Origin: Rhizobium herbae
GTDB lineage: Bacteria; Pseudomonadota; Alphaproteobacteria; Rhizobiales; Rhizobiaceae
NCBI RefSeq assembly: GCF_017873135.1
Contig: NZ_JAGGJV010000008.1
Location: forward strand, 62,001-126,000
Direction of reading: 5' to 3'
Length of the DNA stretch: 64,000 nucleotides
Below, one piece after another: positions 8,079-17,952 of this stretch. Every line of letters begins with the position of its first letter. The first letter of the stretch is position 1. The notes beneath the pieces are model-generated. The model was not told where the DNA came from. It searched no databases and saw only the letters and a list, made by a program, of their open reading frames with translations. Made by a program: the position numbers and the translations under genes.

Positions 8079-10064
8079 TCAAAGCAAAAGCCGAAACTTC
8101 GCAAACCCATCCGCGCCATCGCCGGCGTCCTCGATCTTCACGCCCTTGACGTCGGCAATCAGCCCGCGCGCCTTCGGGCCGCTCTCGAACACCGCCGTCG
8201 CGTCCTTCACCGGCGTAAAACTCCAGTTGCCGTCGGCGGACGGATTGATCGTGCCTTCGGCGATGATGTAGCGGACGATCACGTCGCGGTTGGTGTCGGG
8301 GGCGGCGAAGACGACCTTGTCGGCGGCGATCTCGGGAAATTTTCCGCCACCGCCGGCGCGATAATTGTTGGAGGCGACGACGAATTTCTGCGCCGGGTCG
8401 ATCGGCTTGCCTTCGAATGAGAGGTTCTGGATACGGTTCGAGCCCGGATTTACCGCATTGCCGTCGGCATCGTATTTGGCGGGCTGCGACAGGTCGATCT
8501 GGTAGGTGACGCCGTCGATAATGTCGAAATTATAGGACGGGAAGCTGGCGTTGAGCAGTGCCACGTCCTTGGCGCCCGGCGCGACGGTGTTGAACATGCC
8601 GGCTGACATTTCCAGCCAGTTCTTCACCTGCGCCCCGGTGATGACGACCGCCTGCACCGTGTTCGGGTAGAGGTAGAGGTCGGCGACGTTCTTGATGGCG
8701 ATATCGCCGGCCGGAACATCGGTATAGTAGTCCGCGCCGCCACGTCCGCCTGCCTTGAAGGGCGCTGCCGCCGATAGCACTGCTAAGTCCTTGTATTCCG
8801 TGTCCTTCAGCATATCCTTGATGTACCAGGTCTGCGCGTTGGAGACGATCTGCACGGAGGGATCGTCCGCCACCAGCGCGAAATAGGAATAGAGCGGTGC
8901 CGAGGTCTTGCCGACCGGTGTGCGGATATAGGTGAGCGTCGCCTCATGCTCGGCATTGGCAGCAGCGAGCACATCGGCGCGGTCAGGCACGTCGGCGACC
9001 ACCTTCTTGTCCTCGCGGTGATAGATCGGCCGCGCTTCGGTGGTGAAGTCGACGATCTTCCAGCTGTTGCCGTCCTTTTCGAGCAGCAGGTCGATCAGGC
9101 CGAGATGCGAGCCCCAGAAGCCGCCCATGACAGCCGGCTTGCCGAGCAGCGTGCCCTTGACCGGATCGACGCCCTCGATGCCGTCAAAACTCTTCGGGCC
9201 GGGAAAGACCAGATGCTGGTGGCCGGTGAAGACCGCGTCGATGCCCTCGACGCCGGCGAGATAGAGCGAGGCATTCTCCATGCGATCGCTCTGGCCGCTG
9301 CCGTCGATGCCGGAATGGGAGAGCGCGATGATGATGTCGGCGCCTTCCTCCTTCATAGCGGGCACCCAGGCCCTGGCGGCCTCGACGATATCGCGTGTCT
9401 GCGCCTTGCCTTCGAGGTTCTTGATGTCCCAGAGCATGATCTGCGGCGGCACGAAGCCGATGATGCCGATCTTCAGCTCGCTTGCGGCGCCCGAACCGTC
9501 GGTGATGGTCTTCTCGACGATGGTGTAGGGCTTGAAGAACAGATCGTCGTCCTTGGGATTGGAGGCGAGCTGTCCCTTGGTCAGGTTGGCGCAGACGTAA
9601 GGGAAGTTCGCGCCGGAAAGCACCTTGAACATATAGTCGAGGCCGTAGTTGAATTCGTGGTTGCCGAGCGTGCCGGCCTCATAGCCGAGCACGTTCATCG
9701 CCTTGATGACCGGATGGACGTCGCCGTCCTTCATTCCGTGCTGATAGGCCATGTAGTCGCCCATCGGGTTGCCCTGCAGGACGTCGCCATTGTCGACAAG
9801 GAAAGAATTGCCGGCCTCGGCGCGGATGGCGTCGATGATCGAGGCGGTGCGGGCAAGGCCCAGCGTGTCGTTCGGCTTGTCGCCGTAATAGTCGTAAGGG
9901 AAGACGTGGACGTGGATGTCGGTGGTTTCCATGATGCGCAGGTGTGCCTGGTTGGCGGCCGCGCGGGCTGCGAATGGATGCAGCAGAATGAGGGCGGAGG
10001 TGGCGGCGGCACCGCTCAGCAGCGAGCGGCGGGTTATCGGGTGGAGCGCGAGGATGGATGACAT
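8079..10064 (-). CDS. cpdB: 2',3'-cyclic-nucleotide 2'-phosphodiesterase / 3'-nucleotidase
   Basis: This exported enzyme degrades 2',3'-cyclic nucleotides and 3'-nucleotides for phosphate and nucleoside salvage. The 661-residue product has an N-terminal export signal with TRRSLL (11-16) before a hydrophobic run, suggesting Tat or Sec export. The metallophosphatase motifs follow: DIHVH (Asp49, His51), DNGDVLQGNP (91-100) and GNHEFNYG (134-141), then the C-terminal 5'-nucleotidase domain. GAAGGGA lies upstream of ATG 10064. It is convergent with the toxin relic and divergent from rarD. Confidence 0.92.
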   Translation of the reverse strand: MSSILALHPITRRSLLSGAAATSALILLHPFAARAAANQAHLRIMETTDIHVHVFPYDYYGDKPNDTLGLARTASIIDAIRAEAGNSFLVDNGDVLQGNPMGDYMAYQHGMKDGDVHPVIKAMNVLGYEAGTLGNHEFNYGLDYMFKVLSGANFPYVCANLTKGQLASNPKDDDLFFKPYTIVEKTITDGSGAASELKIGIIGFVPPQIMLWDIKNLEGKAQTRDIVEAARAWVPAMKEEGADIIIALSHSGIDGSGQSDRMENASLYLAGVEGIDAVFTGHQHLVFPGPKSFDGIEGVDPVKGTLLGKPAVMGGFWGSHLGLIDLLLEKDGNSWKIVDFTTEARPIYHREDKKVVADVPDRADVLAAANAEHEATLTYIRTPVGKTSAPLYSYFALVADDPSVQIVSNAQTWYIKDMLKDTEYKDLAVLSAAAPFKAGGRGGADYYTDVPAGDIAIKNVADLYLYPNTVQAVVITGAQVKNWLEMSAGMFNTVAPGAKDVALLNASFPSYNFDIIDGVTYQIDLSQPAKYDADGNAVNPGSNRIQNLSFEGKPIDPAQKFVVASNNYRAGGGGKFPEIAADKVVFAAPDTNRDVIVRYIIAEGTINPSADGNWSFTPVKDATAVFESGPKARGLIADVKGVKIEDAGDGADGFAKFRLLL

Positions 10065-10277
10065 TATAAGTCCCTTCGTCTGACCGGTCTTAGCCTGCAG
10101 GGAACGTAGAGCGGCATGTCGCGGAATGCACCCCGTAAAATATCGCGTATTTTCGCCGCTGCCGCGAAGGCTTTGATGAGCTTTGCTTCAAGCAAGGTTC
10201 ACGGAAATGAATTGGTTGATCAACGGGCTTTGGAGTAGGACGACCGAAACGATAAAAACCTGACGGGATGAAACGCC

Positions 10278-11216
10278 ATGGCTGATGCGAAACAAACACC
10301 GGTGGTGCAGAACGGCGATTCACCGCGAGGCTTCGCCTTCGCGCTCGCGGCCTATCTGCTCTGGGGCTTCCTGCCGTTCTTCATGAAGGCCGTCGCGCAT
10401 ATTCCGGCTTTCGAGGTCGTGGCGCACCGGATCGTCTGGTCGGTGCCGCTTGCGGGCGCCGTTCTGATCCTGCTTGGCCGCACCGACGACGTGAAAGTGG
10501 CGCTGCGTTCGCCCCGCATTCTGAAGATGGCGATGTTGACCGCCGTACTGATCACCATCAACTGGGGCATCTATGTCTGGGCGATCGGGGCGGGACGGGC
10601 GCTCGAAACGGCGCTCGGCTATTACATCAACCCGCTTTTCTCGATTTTCCTCGGTGCCGTGCTGCTCAAGGAAAAGCTCAACCCGGCACAGATGGTAGCC
10701 ATCGCGCTGGCCGCCGTCGCCGTCGTCGTGCTTGCATTCGACGCAGGCGGCCTGCCATGGGTCTCCATCAGCCTGGCACTGTCCTGGGGGCTTTATGCCT
10801 TCTTCCGCAAGACCCTGCCGGTCGGCCCCAACCAGGGCTTCTTCCTCGAGGTACTGCTGCTCAGCGTCCCCGCACTCGGCTACATCGCCTATCTGGAAGC
10901 CTCGGGGCAGGGGCATTTTACCGATACCGGCTGGGCGGATGTCGCCTGGCTGATGGCCTGCGGCGTCGTCACCGCGCTGCCGCTGATGATCTATGCCAAT
11001 GGCGCCAAGCTGCTCAGGCTCTCCACCATCGGCATCATGCAATATATCGCCCCGACGATGATCTTCATCATCGCCGTCTTCGTCTTCCATGAACCCTTCG
11101 GCACGCCGAAGCTGATCGCCTTCATCCTGATCTGGGCGGCACTCGCGGTCTATTCGACATCGATGATCATGGAAAGCCGCGCCCGCCGGGCGGCGGTGCC
11201 GAACCCGGCGGAGTAA
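10278..11216 (+). CDS. rarD: RarD-type EamA family permease
   Basis: This 312-residue inner-membrane protein has about ten hydrophobic segments in two EamA repeats. It carries the RarD hallmarks: GFAFALAAYLLWGFLPFFMKAV near the N-terminus, VAHRIVWSVP, INWGIYVWAIGAGRALETALGYYINPL and a late LLRLSTIGIMQYIAPT. RarD proteins are predicted exporters of small metabolites; the name comes from a chloramphenicol-sensitivity phenotype and the substrate is uncertain. The gene is convergent with the LOG gene, only 25 bases separating their stops. Confidence 0.9.
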   Translation: MADAKQTPVVQNGDSPRGFAFALAAYLLWGFLPFFMKAVAHIPAFEVVAHRIVWSVPLAGAVLILLGRTDDVKVALRSPRILKMAMLTAVLITINWGIYVWAIGAGRALETALGYYINPLFSIFLGAVLLKEKLNPAQMVAIALAAVAVVVLAFDAGGLPWVSISLALSWGLYAFFRKTLPVGPNQGFFLEVLLLSVPALGYIAYLEASGQGHFTDTGWADVAWLMACGVVTALPLMIYANGAKLLRLSTIGIMQYIAPTMIFIIAVFVFHEPFGTPKLIAFILIWAALAVYSTSMIMESRARRAAVPNPAE

Positions 11217-11241
11217 GCCGGGCGGGCTTGGCCGAAAAACA

Positions 11242-11862
11242 TCACAGCTTGGCGATGATCCCGTCATCGCCGTCGCGGTCGACCTGGCTTGCCCAATGGG
11301 CAAGCAATGCGGGAACGACCTCGTCGGCCGCGTCGATGACGAGCGGCTGGACCAGATGGGCGGTGTGGATGAAGCCGCTGTCGGCCATGTGATGGATCAG
11401 CGTCATCAGCGGATCCCAGAAGCCGTTGATGTTGACCAGCACGATCGGCTTGCGGTGACGCCCGAGCTGCGCCCAGGTCATGATCTCGACGATCTCCTCC
11501 AGCGTGCCGATGCCGCCCGGCAGCGTCACGAAGGCGTCCGAGCGCTCGAACATCTTGTGCTTGCGGTCATGCATGTCGGGCGTGACGATCAGTTCGCTGA
11601 GCTGGCCCAGCGAATGACGCGTGGCCTCCATATCCATGAGAAATTCTGGTATGATGCCGGTAACGCGGCCGCCATGCGAGAGGACGCCGCTTGCGACAGC
11701 GCCCATGATGCCCTTGGTGCCGCCGCCGTAGACGAGGCGCAGGTTATTTTCGGCGATGGATTTACCCAGCGTGCGGCCGGCATCGATAAAGGATTGGTCG
11801 CGTCCCGGCTGGGAGCCGCAGTACACGCAGACGGATCGAATCGGGATATTTTTCTCGTTCAT
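11242..11862 (-). CDS. LOG family nucleotide 5'-monophosphate phosphoribohydrolase
   Basis: The 206-residue product is a LOG (lonely-guy/TIGR00730) protein, a cytoplasmic Rossmann enzyme that cleaves the base from (cytokinin) nucleoside monophosphates. Motifs: VCVYCGSQPG (11-20), YGGGTKGIMGAVA (45-57), MHDRKHKMF (97-105) and PGGIGTLEE (115-123), the last two forming the active site. An in-frame ATG 15 bases upstream (11877) is possible; neither start has a strong ribosome binding site. Whether it acts on cytokinins or on general nucleotides cannot be told from sequence. Confidence 0.9.
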   Translation of the reverse strand: MNEKNIPIRSVCVYCGSQPGRDQSFIDAGRTLGKSIAENNLRLVYGGGTKGIMGAVASGVLSHGGRVTGIIPEFLMDMEATRHSLGQLSELIVTPDMHDRKHKMFERSDAFVTLPGGIGTLEEIVEIMTWAQLGRHRKPIVLVNINGFWDPLMTLIHHMADSGFIHTAHLVQPLVIDAADEVVPALLAHWASQVDRDGDDGIIAKL

Positions 11863-12119
11863 GGCCCAAAGAGACATTGCACCGCAGCAGGCGTCAAGAA
11901 AAATGACGGGAAACAGGGCGGTCTCGACGGCGGAATATGCGGCAATGCTTGTGGAAAGCAGCGGAAATCGTTAGCAATTTTTAAGAATGAGCAGACGATA
12001 TGTCTGGGGACTGATTCCGCTGGATTAGGCAAATGGAAAGCGGCAGGCAATAGGCTGGGGCGAGCCGTCCTTTCGCGCCCATTTCGGGCGAGGGCGGCTT
12101 TGGCCATTTGGAGATGTGC

Positions 12120-14051
12120 ATGATGAAGAACAAGGCTGGCTGGGTGGCCCTTATCGTCCTGGCAATTGCATCGCTGCTGATGATTTTCTTTGTCATGCCC
12201 AATATCAACGGCAACAAGGACAAGGTCGCCGCTGACGCCACGGCGGAGAGCCCGGCGAAGCTGGCCGACACGAAGCCGGCCGATGCGAAGAGTGCGCGGC
12301 CGACGGCCGAAAGCGATGTGGCCAGTGCGACAGCGACGGACGCCAAGCCTGCCGATCCGGCCGCCGCCTGGGCGGTACCGGGTTTCGACGTTCTGCGCGT
12401 GGAGCCCGACGGATCGACGGTCATTGCGGGACGTGCACAGCCCAACACCAAGCTTGAGATTGTCAATGGCGAAACGGTTGTCGGCACCGCGGATGTCGGC
12501 GTGACGGGTGATTTCGCCGCGATCTTCGACAAGCCGCTTCCGGCAGGTGACTATCAGCTGACATTGCGCAGCGTCGGCGAAAACGGCGTGACCAAGTCCT
12601 CCGAAGAGGTCGCCACCGTTTCGATCCCCAAGGACAAGACCGGCGAACTGCTCGCCATGGTGTCGAAGCCGGGTGAGGCAAGCCGCATCATTACCAAGCC
12701 GGTGGCCGAAGCGACCGCCCAAGCCGCCGATGCAAAGCCCGGCGATGCAAAGACCGCCGATACGGCGGCCGCTGCCGGCGAAGTTGCGAAGGTTGAGCCG
12801 GCGCCGGGCGCATCGGCGATTGCAACGGATACCGCAAAGCCGGCCGATACGGCTGCTGCCGCGCAGGCCCCGGCCACGGGCGATGCGGCGGCTATCCCTG
12901 CAACCGGCGACACATCGGGCGTCGCCGTGTCCGCCGTCGAGATCGAAGGCAAGAAGATCTTCGTGGCCGGCAATGCCAAGGCTGGCGCGCTGGTGCGCAT
13001 CTATGCCGACGACGCGCTGGTCGGCGAAACCAAGGCCGACGCGCAGGGACGTTTCGTCGTCGATGGCACGATCGATCTGCCAGTCGGCAATCACACGATC
13101 CGGGCCGATATGATGGGTGCCGATGGCAGCAAGGTCGAGCTGCGCGCCGCCGTGCCGTTCGATCGTCCGGCCGGCGATCAGGTGGCAGCCGTTGCACAAG
13201 GCAATGCGCAGGGCTCCGTGGTGCCGTTCGAAGGCGGCAGTTTTGACGGTCTGAGGATGGAAGCGACCAAGGCGCTCAGCCTGCTCAAGGGCCTGTTTGC
13301 TGACGGAAAGGTGCCGACAGCCGAAGAACTGGCCGCCGCGCGCTCGGCCACCGAAATTGCCCTGAAGTCGCTCGCCGATTTCAAGGTTGCCGACAATCTG
13401 GATGCCAGCGTCAAGGAAATGGCGGCCAAGACCGCCAAGGCGGCGACAGATGCACTGGCCCTGCTGAAAGCGTTGCCACAGGACGCAGCCAGCGTTTCGG
13501 CGTCGCTCGGCAGGATCGAGGCCGCGGTCGGTTCGGCGCTGATGCCACGCACCGATGGTGCCGGCAACAATGCGGTTGCGGCCGAAACGACAACGCCGGC
13601 ACCGGCCGGGGACAATGCCGCAGCCAGCGCGACGCCGGCTGAGGGCGATGTGGCAAAGCCTGCGACGGAAACGGCCGGCAAGCCTGCCGTTGAGTCAGCC
13701 ACGCCTTCCGCGGAGTCAGGCGCTGCCGCTACGGCAACGGACAACGCTGCCGCAACGACGGCCTCCCCGGCAACCGGGCAGGCCGTTGCCGAGCCGGAAA
13801 CGGTCCAGCAGGCACCGCTCAAGCAGAGCAAGACCTCGGTCATCATCCGTCGCGGCGATACGCTCTGGCAGATCTCGCGCCGCGTCTATGGCGCCGGCGT
13901 GCGCTACACGACGATCTACCTTGCCAACGAGGATCAGATCACCAACCCGGATCGCATCCTTCCCGGCCAGATCTTCGGCGTGCCGGACAAGGCGATGTCG
14001 GAGGCCGAATCGGAAGAGATACATCGCAAGCATGTGAAGCATCTGCCCTGA
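12120..14051 (+). CDS. Membrane-anchored LysM protein with Ala/Pro-rich linkers
   Basis: The 643-residue product has one N-terminal membrane segment (about 7-27), after which it should lie in the periplasm. Two Ig-like beta domains can be seen (about 85-170 and 265-340), separated by long low-complexity linkers rich in Ala, Asp, Thr and Pro. A LysM domain closes the protein (about 574-625: RRGDTLWQISRRVYGAGVRY, then NPDRILPGQIFGVP), expected to bind peptidoglycan. GGAG is placed best for ATG 12120; ATG 12114 and 12123 are alternatives. It is divergent from the LOG gene and ends in a terminator at 14112. Confidence 0.85.
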   Translation: MMKNKAGWVALIVLAIASLLMIFFVMPNINGNKDKVAADATAESPAKLADTKPADAKSARPTAESDVASATATDAKPADPAAAWAVPGFDVLRVEPDGSTVIAGRAQPNTKLEIVNGETVVGTADVGVTGDFAAIFDKPLPAGDYQLTLRSVGENGVTKSSEEVATVSIPKDKTGELLAMVSKPGEASRIITKPVAEATAQAADAKPGDAKTADTAAAAGEVAKVEPAPGASAIATDTAKPADTAAAAQAPATGDAAAIPATGDTSGVAVSAVEIEGKKIFVAGNAKAGALVRIYADDALVGETKADAQGRFVVDGTIDLPVGNHTIRADMMGADGSKVELRAAVPFDRPAGDQVAAVAQGNAQGSVVPFEGGSFDGLRMEATKALSLLKGLFADGKVPTAEELAAARSATEIALKSLADFKVADNLDASVKEMAAKTAKAATDALALLKALPQDAASVSASLGRIEAAVGSALMPRTDGAGNNAVAAETTTPAPAGDNAAASATPAEGDVAKPATETAGKPAVESATPSAESGAAATATDNAAATTASPATGQAVAEPETVQQAPLKQSKTSVIIRRGDTLWQISRRVYGAGVRYTTIYLANEDQITNPDRILPGQIFGVPDKAMSEAESEEIHRKHVKHLP

Positions 14052-14111
14052 CGGCCTTTTTTGCGGTCGGCTCCATTGCGGCGGGCGACTATGAGACCTA
14101 TCTGAAACATC

Positions 14112-14143
14112 AAAAGCGGCGCCTTGAGAAAGGCGCCGCTTTT
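14112..14143 (+). terminator. Strong intrinsic terminator after the LysM gene
   Basis: Arms 14112-14125 (AAAAGCGGCGCCTT) and 14130-14143 (AAGGCGCCGCTTTT) are perfectly complementary over 14 bases around a GAGA loop, and the stem ends in a T tract. The flanking A run makes it potentially bidirectional. Confidence 0.88.
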
Positions 14144-14250
14144 GATTGGAAATTTGCATGCGCGCCTTTTGCTTCGATGTCTTCATTCGCATGACATTGC
14201 GAGCGTGCATGACGGCTCGCACCTGTCCTTGAGACGGGCGACGGCGAACG

Positions 14251-16152
14251 ATGGCGGGACAAGACGTGGCAGTGCAGAAGAAGACGGTATCGGCGGATGC
14301 AGGCAATCCCCTGCGGACGATCATCAACCTCTGGCCCTACATGTGGCCGAGCGACCGCACGGATTTGAAGATGCGTGTCGTCTGGGCGACCGTCATCCTC
14401 CTCATCGCCAAGGTCGTGCTGCTGCTCGTGCCTTATTTCTTCAAATGGTCGACGGATGCCCTGAACGGCAAGACGGATCTCGTCGGTGCGCTGCCGGTGG
14501 TCTTCACCGGCGCCGTCATGCTGGTGCTGGCCTACAATCTGGCCCGGCTGCTGCAGGCCGGGCTCAACCAGCTGCGCGATGCGCTGTTTGCCAGCGTCGG
14601 CCAGCATGCGGTACGCCAGCTCGCCTACCGCACCTTTGTCCACATGCACCAGCTGTCGCTGCGCTTCCATCTGGAGCGCCGCACCGGCGGCCTGTCGCGT
14701 ATCATCGAGCGCGGCACCAAGGGCATCGAGACGATCGTCCGCTTCACCATCCTTAACACGGTGCCGACGCTCATCGAGTTCCTGATGACGGCGATCATCT
14801 TCTGGTGGGGATACGGTTTCAGCTACCTGCTCGTCACCGCCGTCACGGTCGTCATCTACATCTGGTTCACCATCAAGGCGAGCGACTGGCGCATCGGCAT
14901 CCGCCGCGCCATGAACGACAGCGATACCGACGCCAACACCAAGGCGATCGATTCGCTCCTGAATTTCGAGACCGTCAAATATTTCGGCAACGAGGAGATG
15001 GAGGCCAAGCGCTTCGACCAGTCGATGGAGCGCTACGAGCGTTCGGCGACGCAGGTCTGGACCTCGCTCGGCTGGCTGAACTTCGGTCAGGCGGTGATTT
15101 TCGGGGCAGGCACGGCGATCATGATGGTGATGTCGGCCCTGGCCGTGCAGCGCGGCGAGCAGACGCTCGGCGATTTCGTCTTCATCAACGCCATGCTGAT
15201 GCAGCTCTCCATCCCGCTCAATTTCATCGGCTTCGTCTACCGCGAAATTCGCCAGGGCCTGACCGATATCGAACAGATGTTCGACCTGCTGGAAGTCGAG
15301 GCGGAGGTGAATGATAGTCCGGATGCCCGGGAACTGGTGATCGACAAAGGCGCCATCGCCTTCAAGGACGTCCACTTTGCCTATGATCCCGCCCGCCCGA
15401 TCCTCAAGGGCATCACCTTCGAGGTGCCGGCAGGCAAGACCGTCGCCGTCGTCGGGCCGTCCGGCGCCGGCAAATCGACCCTGTCGCGGCTTCTCTATCG
15501 CTTCTACGACGTGCAGGAAGGCGCGATCACCATCGACGGCCAGGATGTGCGCGACGTGAAGCAGAAATCCTTGCGCGCCGTCATCGGCATGGTGCCGCAG
15601 GATACCGTGCTGTTCAACGACACCATCGCCTACAATATCCGCTATGGCCGCACATCGGCCACGCAGGCTGAGGTCGAGGCTGCGGCCGACATTGCCCAGA
15701 TCGGCGGCTTCGTCAAAAGCCTGCCGGAAGGTTATGGCGCCATGGTCGGCGAGCGCGGGCTGAAACTGTCGGGCGGCGAGAAGCAGCGCGTGGCGATTGC
15801 CCGCACGGTGCTGAAAAGCCCGCCGATCCTGATCCTCGACGAGGCGACGTCGGCGCTCGATACCCGCACCGAACAGGAGATCCAGACCGCGCTCGATATC
15901 GTCTCGCAGAACCGCACGACGCTGGTCATCGCCCATCGCCTGTCGACAGTCATCCATGCCGACGAGATCATCGTGCTTAAGGACGGCGGCATCGCCGAGC
16001 GCGGCACGCATGGGGAACTGATCGACCGCGACGGCCTCTACGCCTCGATGTGGAACCGCCAGCGCGAGGCGACGCAGGCCGAGGAAACGCTGAAGAAGGT
16101 CCGCGAAAGCGACGATCTGGGAGTGGTGGTACGCGGTGCGGCGGCGGTGTGA
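14251..16152 (+). CDS. Atm1-type ABC exporter (fused membrane and ATPase domains)
   Basis: The 633-residue half-transporter should dimerise in the inner membrane. The N-terminal six-helix ABC membrane domain (about 25-330) contains LLVPYFFKWSTDAL and NFETVKYFGNE, typical of the Atm1/ABCB7/HMT1 group that exports glutathione-linked sulfur or metal conjugates. The ATPase domain has GPSGAGKST (402-410), LSGGE (506-510) and ILDEATSALD (Asp530, Glu531), followed by IAHRLST. The Atm1 assignment rests on wording in the membrane domain. A possible link with the glutathione-related GFA genes in this window is only suggestive. Confidence 0.9.
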   Translation: MAGQDVAVQKKTVSADAGNPLRTIINLWPYMWPSDRTDLKMRVVWATVILLIAKVVLLLVPYFFKWSTDALNGKTDLVGALPVVFTGAVMLVLAYNLARLLQAGLNQLRDALFASVGQHAVRQLAYRTFVHMHQLSLRFHLERRTGGLSRIIERGTKGIETIVRFTILNTVPTLIEFLMTAIIFWWGYGFSYLLVTAVTVVIYIWFTIKASDWRIGIRRAMNDSDTDANTKAIDSLLNFETVKYFGNEEMEAKRFDQSMERYERSATQVWTSLGWLNFGQAVIFGAGTAIMMVMSALAVQRGEQTLGDFVFINAMLMQLSIPLNFIGFVYREIRQGLTDIEQMFDLLEVEAEVNDSPDARELVIDKGAIAFKDVHFAYDPARPILKGITFEVPAGKTVAVVGPSGAGKSTLSRLLYRFYDVQEGAITIDGQDVRDVKQKSLRAVIGMVPQDTVLFNDTIAYNIRYGRTSATQAEVEAAADIAQIGGFVKSLPEGYGAMVGERGLKLSGGEKQRVAIARTVLKSPPILILDEATSALDTRTEQEIQTALDIVSQNRTTLVIAHRLSTVIHADEIIVLKDGGIAERGTHGELIDRDGLYASMWNRQREATQAEETLKKVRESDDLGVVVRGAAAV

Positions 16153-16164
16153 CATGGCCGGCAG

Positions 16165-16203
16165 TAGCCAGTAGCCAATAGCCAATAGCCAATAGCCAAT
16201 AGC
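16165..16203. repeat. Heptanucleotide tandem repeat TAGCCAA
   Basis: One degenerate unit (TAGCCAG) and four perfect copies of TAGCCAA are followed by a partial unit, between the ABC exporter and psd. The period of 7 makes it a simple sequence repeat prone to slippage. Confidence 0.9.
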
Positions 16204-16213
16204 GAGAGATCAT

Positions 16214-16241
16214 CACTGCCCACTGCCCACTGCCCACTGCC
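16214..16241. repeat. Heptanucleotide tandem repeat CACTGCC
   Basis: Four perfect copies of CACTGCC lie ten bases after the TAGCCAA array. Two unrelated period-7 arrays sit side by side in the leader region of psd, 79 bases before its start. Confidence 0.9.
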
Positions 16242-16319
16242 TATTTCCTCTACCGCATTGCCCGACCCGGCGTTTCGCTGTAGGTGCTGGTACCCGAGAA
16301 AATCTGGAGATGTGAGTTC

Positions 16320-17018
16320 ATGAGCTTGATCAATACGGTGCGCAACACGCTGGTTCCGGTGCACAGGGAAGGTTACCCTTTCATCGCCGGGTTCTTCGTC
16401 GTTTCGCTGGTTCTCGGCTTTTTCTGGGAACCGTTGATGTGGATCGGCTTCATCCTCACCGCATGGTGCGCCTATTTCTTCCGCGATCCGCAACGCATGA
16501 CGCCGCTTGACGACGATCTGGTCATCAGCCCCGCCGACGGCCGCGTCTCCTCGATCGCCATGATGACGCCGCCGGAGGAGCTTGGGCTTGGAACCGTGCC
16601 GATGCTGCGCATCACCGTGTTCATGAACGTCTTCAATTGCCATGTGAACCGCGCGCCGGTGCGCGGCACCATCAACCGCATCGCCTATCGCGCCGGCAAG
16701 TTCGTCAATGCCGAACTCGACAAGGCAAGCCACGAGAACGAGCGCAACGGTCTGGTCATTGAAACGATCCATGGCGAAATCGGCGTCGTCCAGATCGCCG
16801 GACTGGTTGCCCGCCGCATCGTCTGCTGGTCCGCACCCACCGATACGCTGCAGGCCGGCGAGCGCTTCGGCCTCATCCGTTTCGGCTCCCGTCTCGATGT
16901 TTTCCTGCCTGAAGGTGCTGAGCCGCGCGTCAGCCTCGGCCAGACAGCCATCGCCGGCGAAACCGTGCTGGCCGAGTTCGGCTCGCCCAAGGGTCCGGTC
17001 ATCAGCCGTCGTGGTTGA
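16320..17018 (+). CDS. psd: Phosphatidylserine decarboxylase proenzyme (short PSD-A type)
   Basis: This membrane-associated enzyme converts phosphatidylserine to phosphatidylethanolamine. The 232-residue product is the short PSD type, with two hydrophobic segments near the N-terminus, FFRDPQR (about 55-61), [21 protein letters not shown], and the self-cleavage site RFGSR where the Gly189-Ser190 bond breaks to form the pyruvoyl cofactor. The ATG at 16320 is chosen over an upstream in-frame start at 16284, which would add an atypical leader. It sits directly before pssA, the enzyme that makes its substrate. Confidence 0.95.
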   Translation: MSLINTVRNTLVPVHREGYPFIAGFFVVSLVLGFFWEPLMWIGFILTAWCAYFFRDPQRMTPLDDDLVISPADGRVSSIAMMTPPEELGLGTVPMLRITVFMNVFNCHVNRAPVRGTINRIAYRAGKFVNAELDKASHENERNGLVIETIHGEIGVVQIAGLVARRIVCWSAPTDTLQAGERFGLIRFGSRLDVFLPEGAEPRVSLGQTAIAGETVLAEFGSPKGPVISRRG

Positions 17019-17056
17019 TGATGCCACTGCCATTAAAACAGCAACCGGAGCACTCC

Positions 17057-17908
17057 ATGGAAACGCCCTTTCCGTCTTTTGAACCGAATGGCCCGAACGA
17101 CGAGGCGCGCGGCCCGCGGCTGAGAGAAATCCCGTTGCGGCTGATCGTGCCCAACGTGATCACCGTGCTGGCCATCTGCGCCGGTCTGTCCGGCGTCCGG
17201 CTTGCCTTCGAAAACCGGTTCGAGCTCGCCGTCGCCATGGTGCTGGTCGCAGCCTTCCTGGATGGGATCGACGGCCGTGTCGCCCGCCTGCTGAAGGCGA
17301 CATCGAAGTTCGGCGCGCAGATGGATTCACTCGCCGATATCGTCAATTTCGGCGTCGCTCCGGCGCTCGTTCTCTATGCTTTCGCCCTCGATCAGGCACG
17401 CTCTCTCGGATGGATCGCAGCCCTGATCTACGTGATCGCCATGGGGATGCGGCTTGCCCGCTTCAATGTGATGTCGGAGCGCGAGGTGAAGACCGCGTGG
17501 CAGTCGGAATATTTTGTCGGCGTACCGGCGCCCGCCGGCGCCATGCTGGTGTTGCTGCCCATGTATCTTGGCCTGCTGGGCGTGGTGCCGGATCGCACGA
17601 TGGCGATCATCTCGTCAGGCTATACGGTCCTGATCGCCTTCCTGCTGGTCAGCCGCCTGCCGGTCTGGTCGGGAAAATCCGAGAACCGCGTGCGCCGCGA
17701 CCTGGTCCTGCCGATCATCCTCTTCGTCGTCCTCTATGTCGCAACGTTGATGAGCTTTACGTGGGAGACCATGGTCGTCACGGCGGTCGGCTATCTCGCC
17801 AGCCTGCCGTTCGGCGCCCGCAAGTGGAAGAAGAAATACGGCGGCTGGCCGCTGCATCCGGACCACCCGGCGCCGGGAGAAGATGGATTGCCGGGCGACA
17901 AGATATAA
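17057..17908 (+). CDS. pssA: CDP-diacylglycerol--serine O-phosphatidyltransferase
   Basis: PssA makes phosphatidylserine from CDP-diacylglycerol and serine in the inner membrane. The 283-residue multi-pass protein has the CDP-alcohol phosphotransferase motif with Asp72-Gly73, Ala76-Arg77, Gly86, Asp90 and Asp94. The ATG at 17057 has GGAG six bases upstream and is preferred over in-frame ATGs nearer psd. It forms a two-gene pathway operon with psd (38 bases apart). Confidence 0.94.
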   Translation: METPFPSFEPNGPNDEARGPRLREIPLRLIVPNVITVLAICAGLSGVRLAFENRFELAVAMVLVAAFLDGIDGRVARLLKATSKFGAQMDSLADIVNFGVAPALVLYAFALDQARSLGWIAALIYVIAMGMRLARFNVMSEREVKTAWQSEYFVGVPAPAGAMLVLLPMYLGLLGVVPDRTMAIISSGYTVLIAFLLVSRLPVWSGKSENRVRRDLVLPIILFVVLYVATLMSFTWETMVVTAVGYLASLPFGARKWKKKYGGWPLHPDHPAPGEDGLPGDKI

Positions 17909-17952
17909 AGGAAACTCCGCAACGACTGAGGATCGACCACTGGAGGCACTCC

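Noticed and set aside
8946..10061. A 371-codon open frame antisense to cpdB
   Set aside because: It is a shadow of a gene with clear metallophosphatase motifs and shows no family pattern.
14110..16185. A 691-codon open frame antisense to the Atm1-type exporter
   Set aside because: The sense strand encodes all ABC motifs in order; the antisense frame also runs into the terminator hairpin at 14112.
16165..16241. CRISPR array
   Set aside because: Units of seven bases without spacers are simple tandem repeats, not CRISPR repeats, and no cas gene is near.
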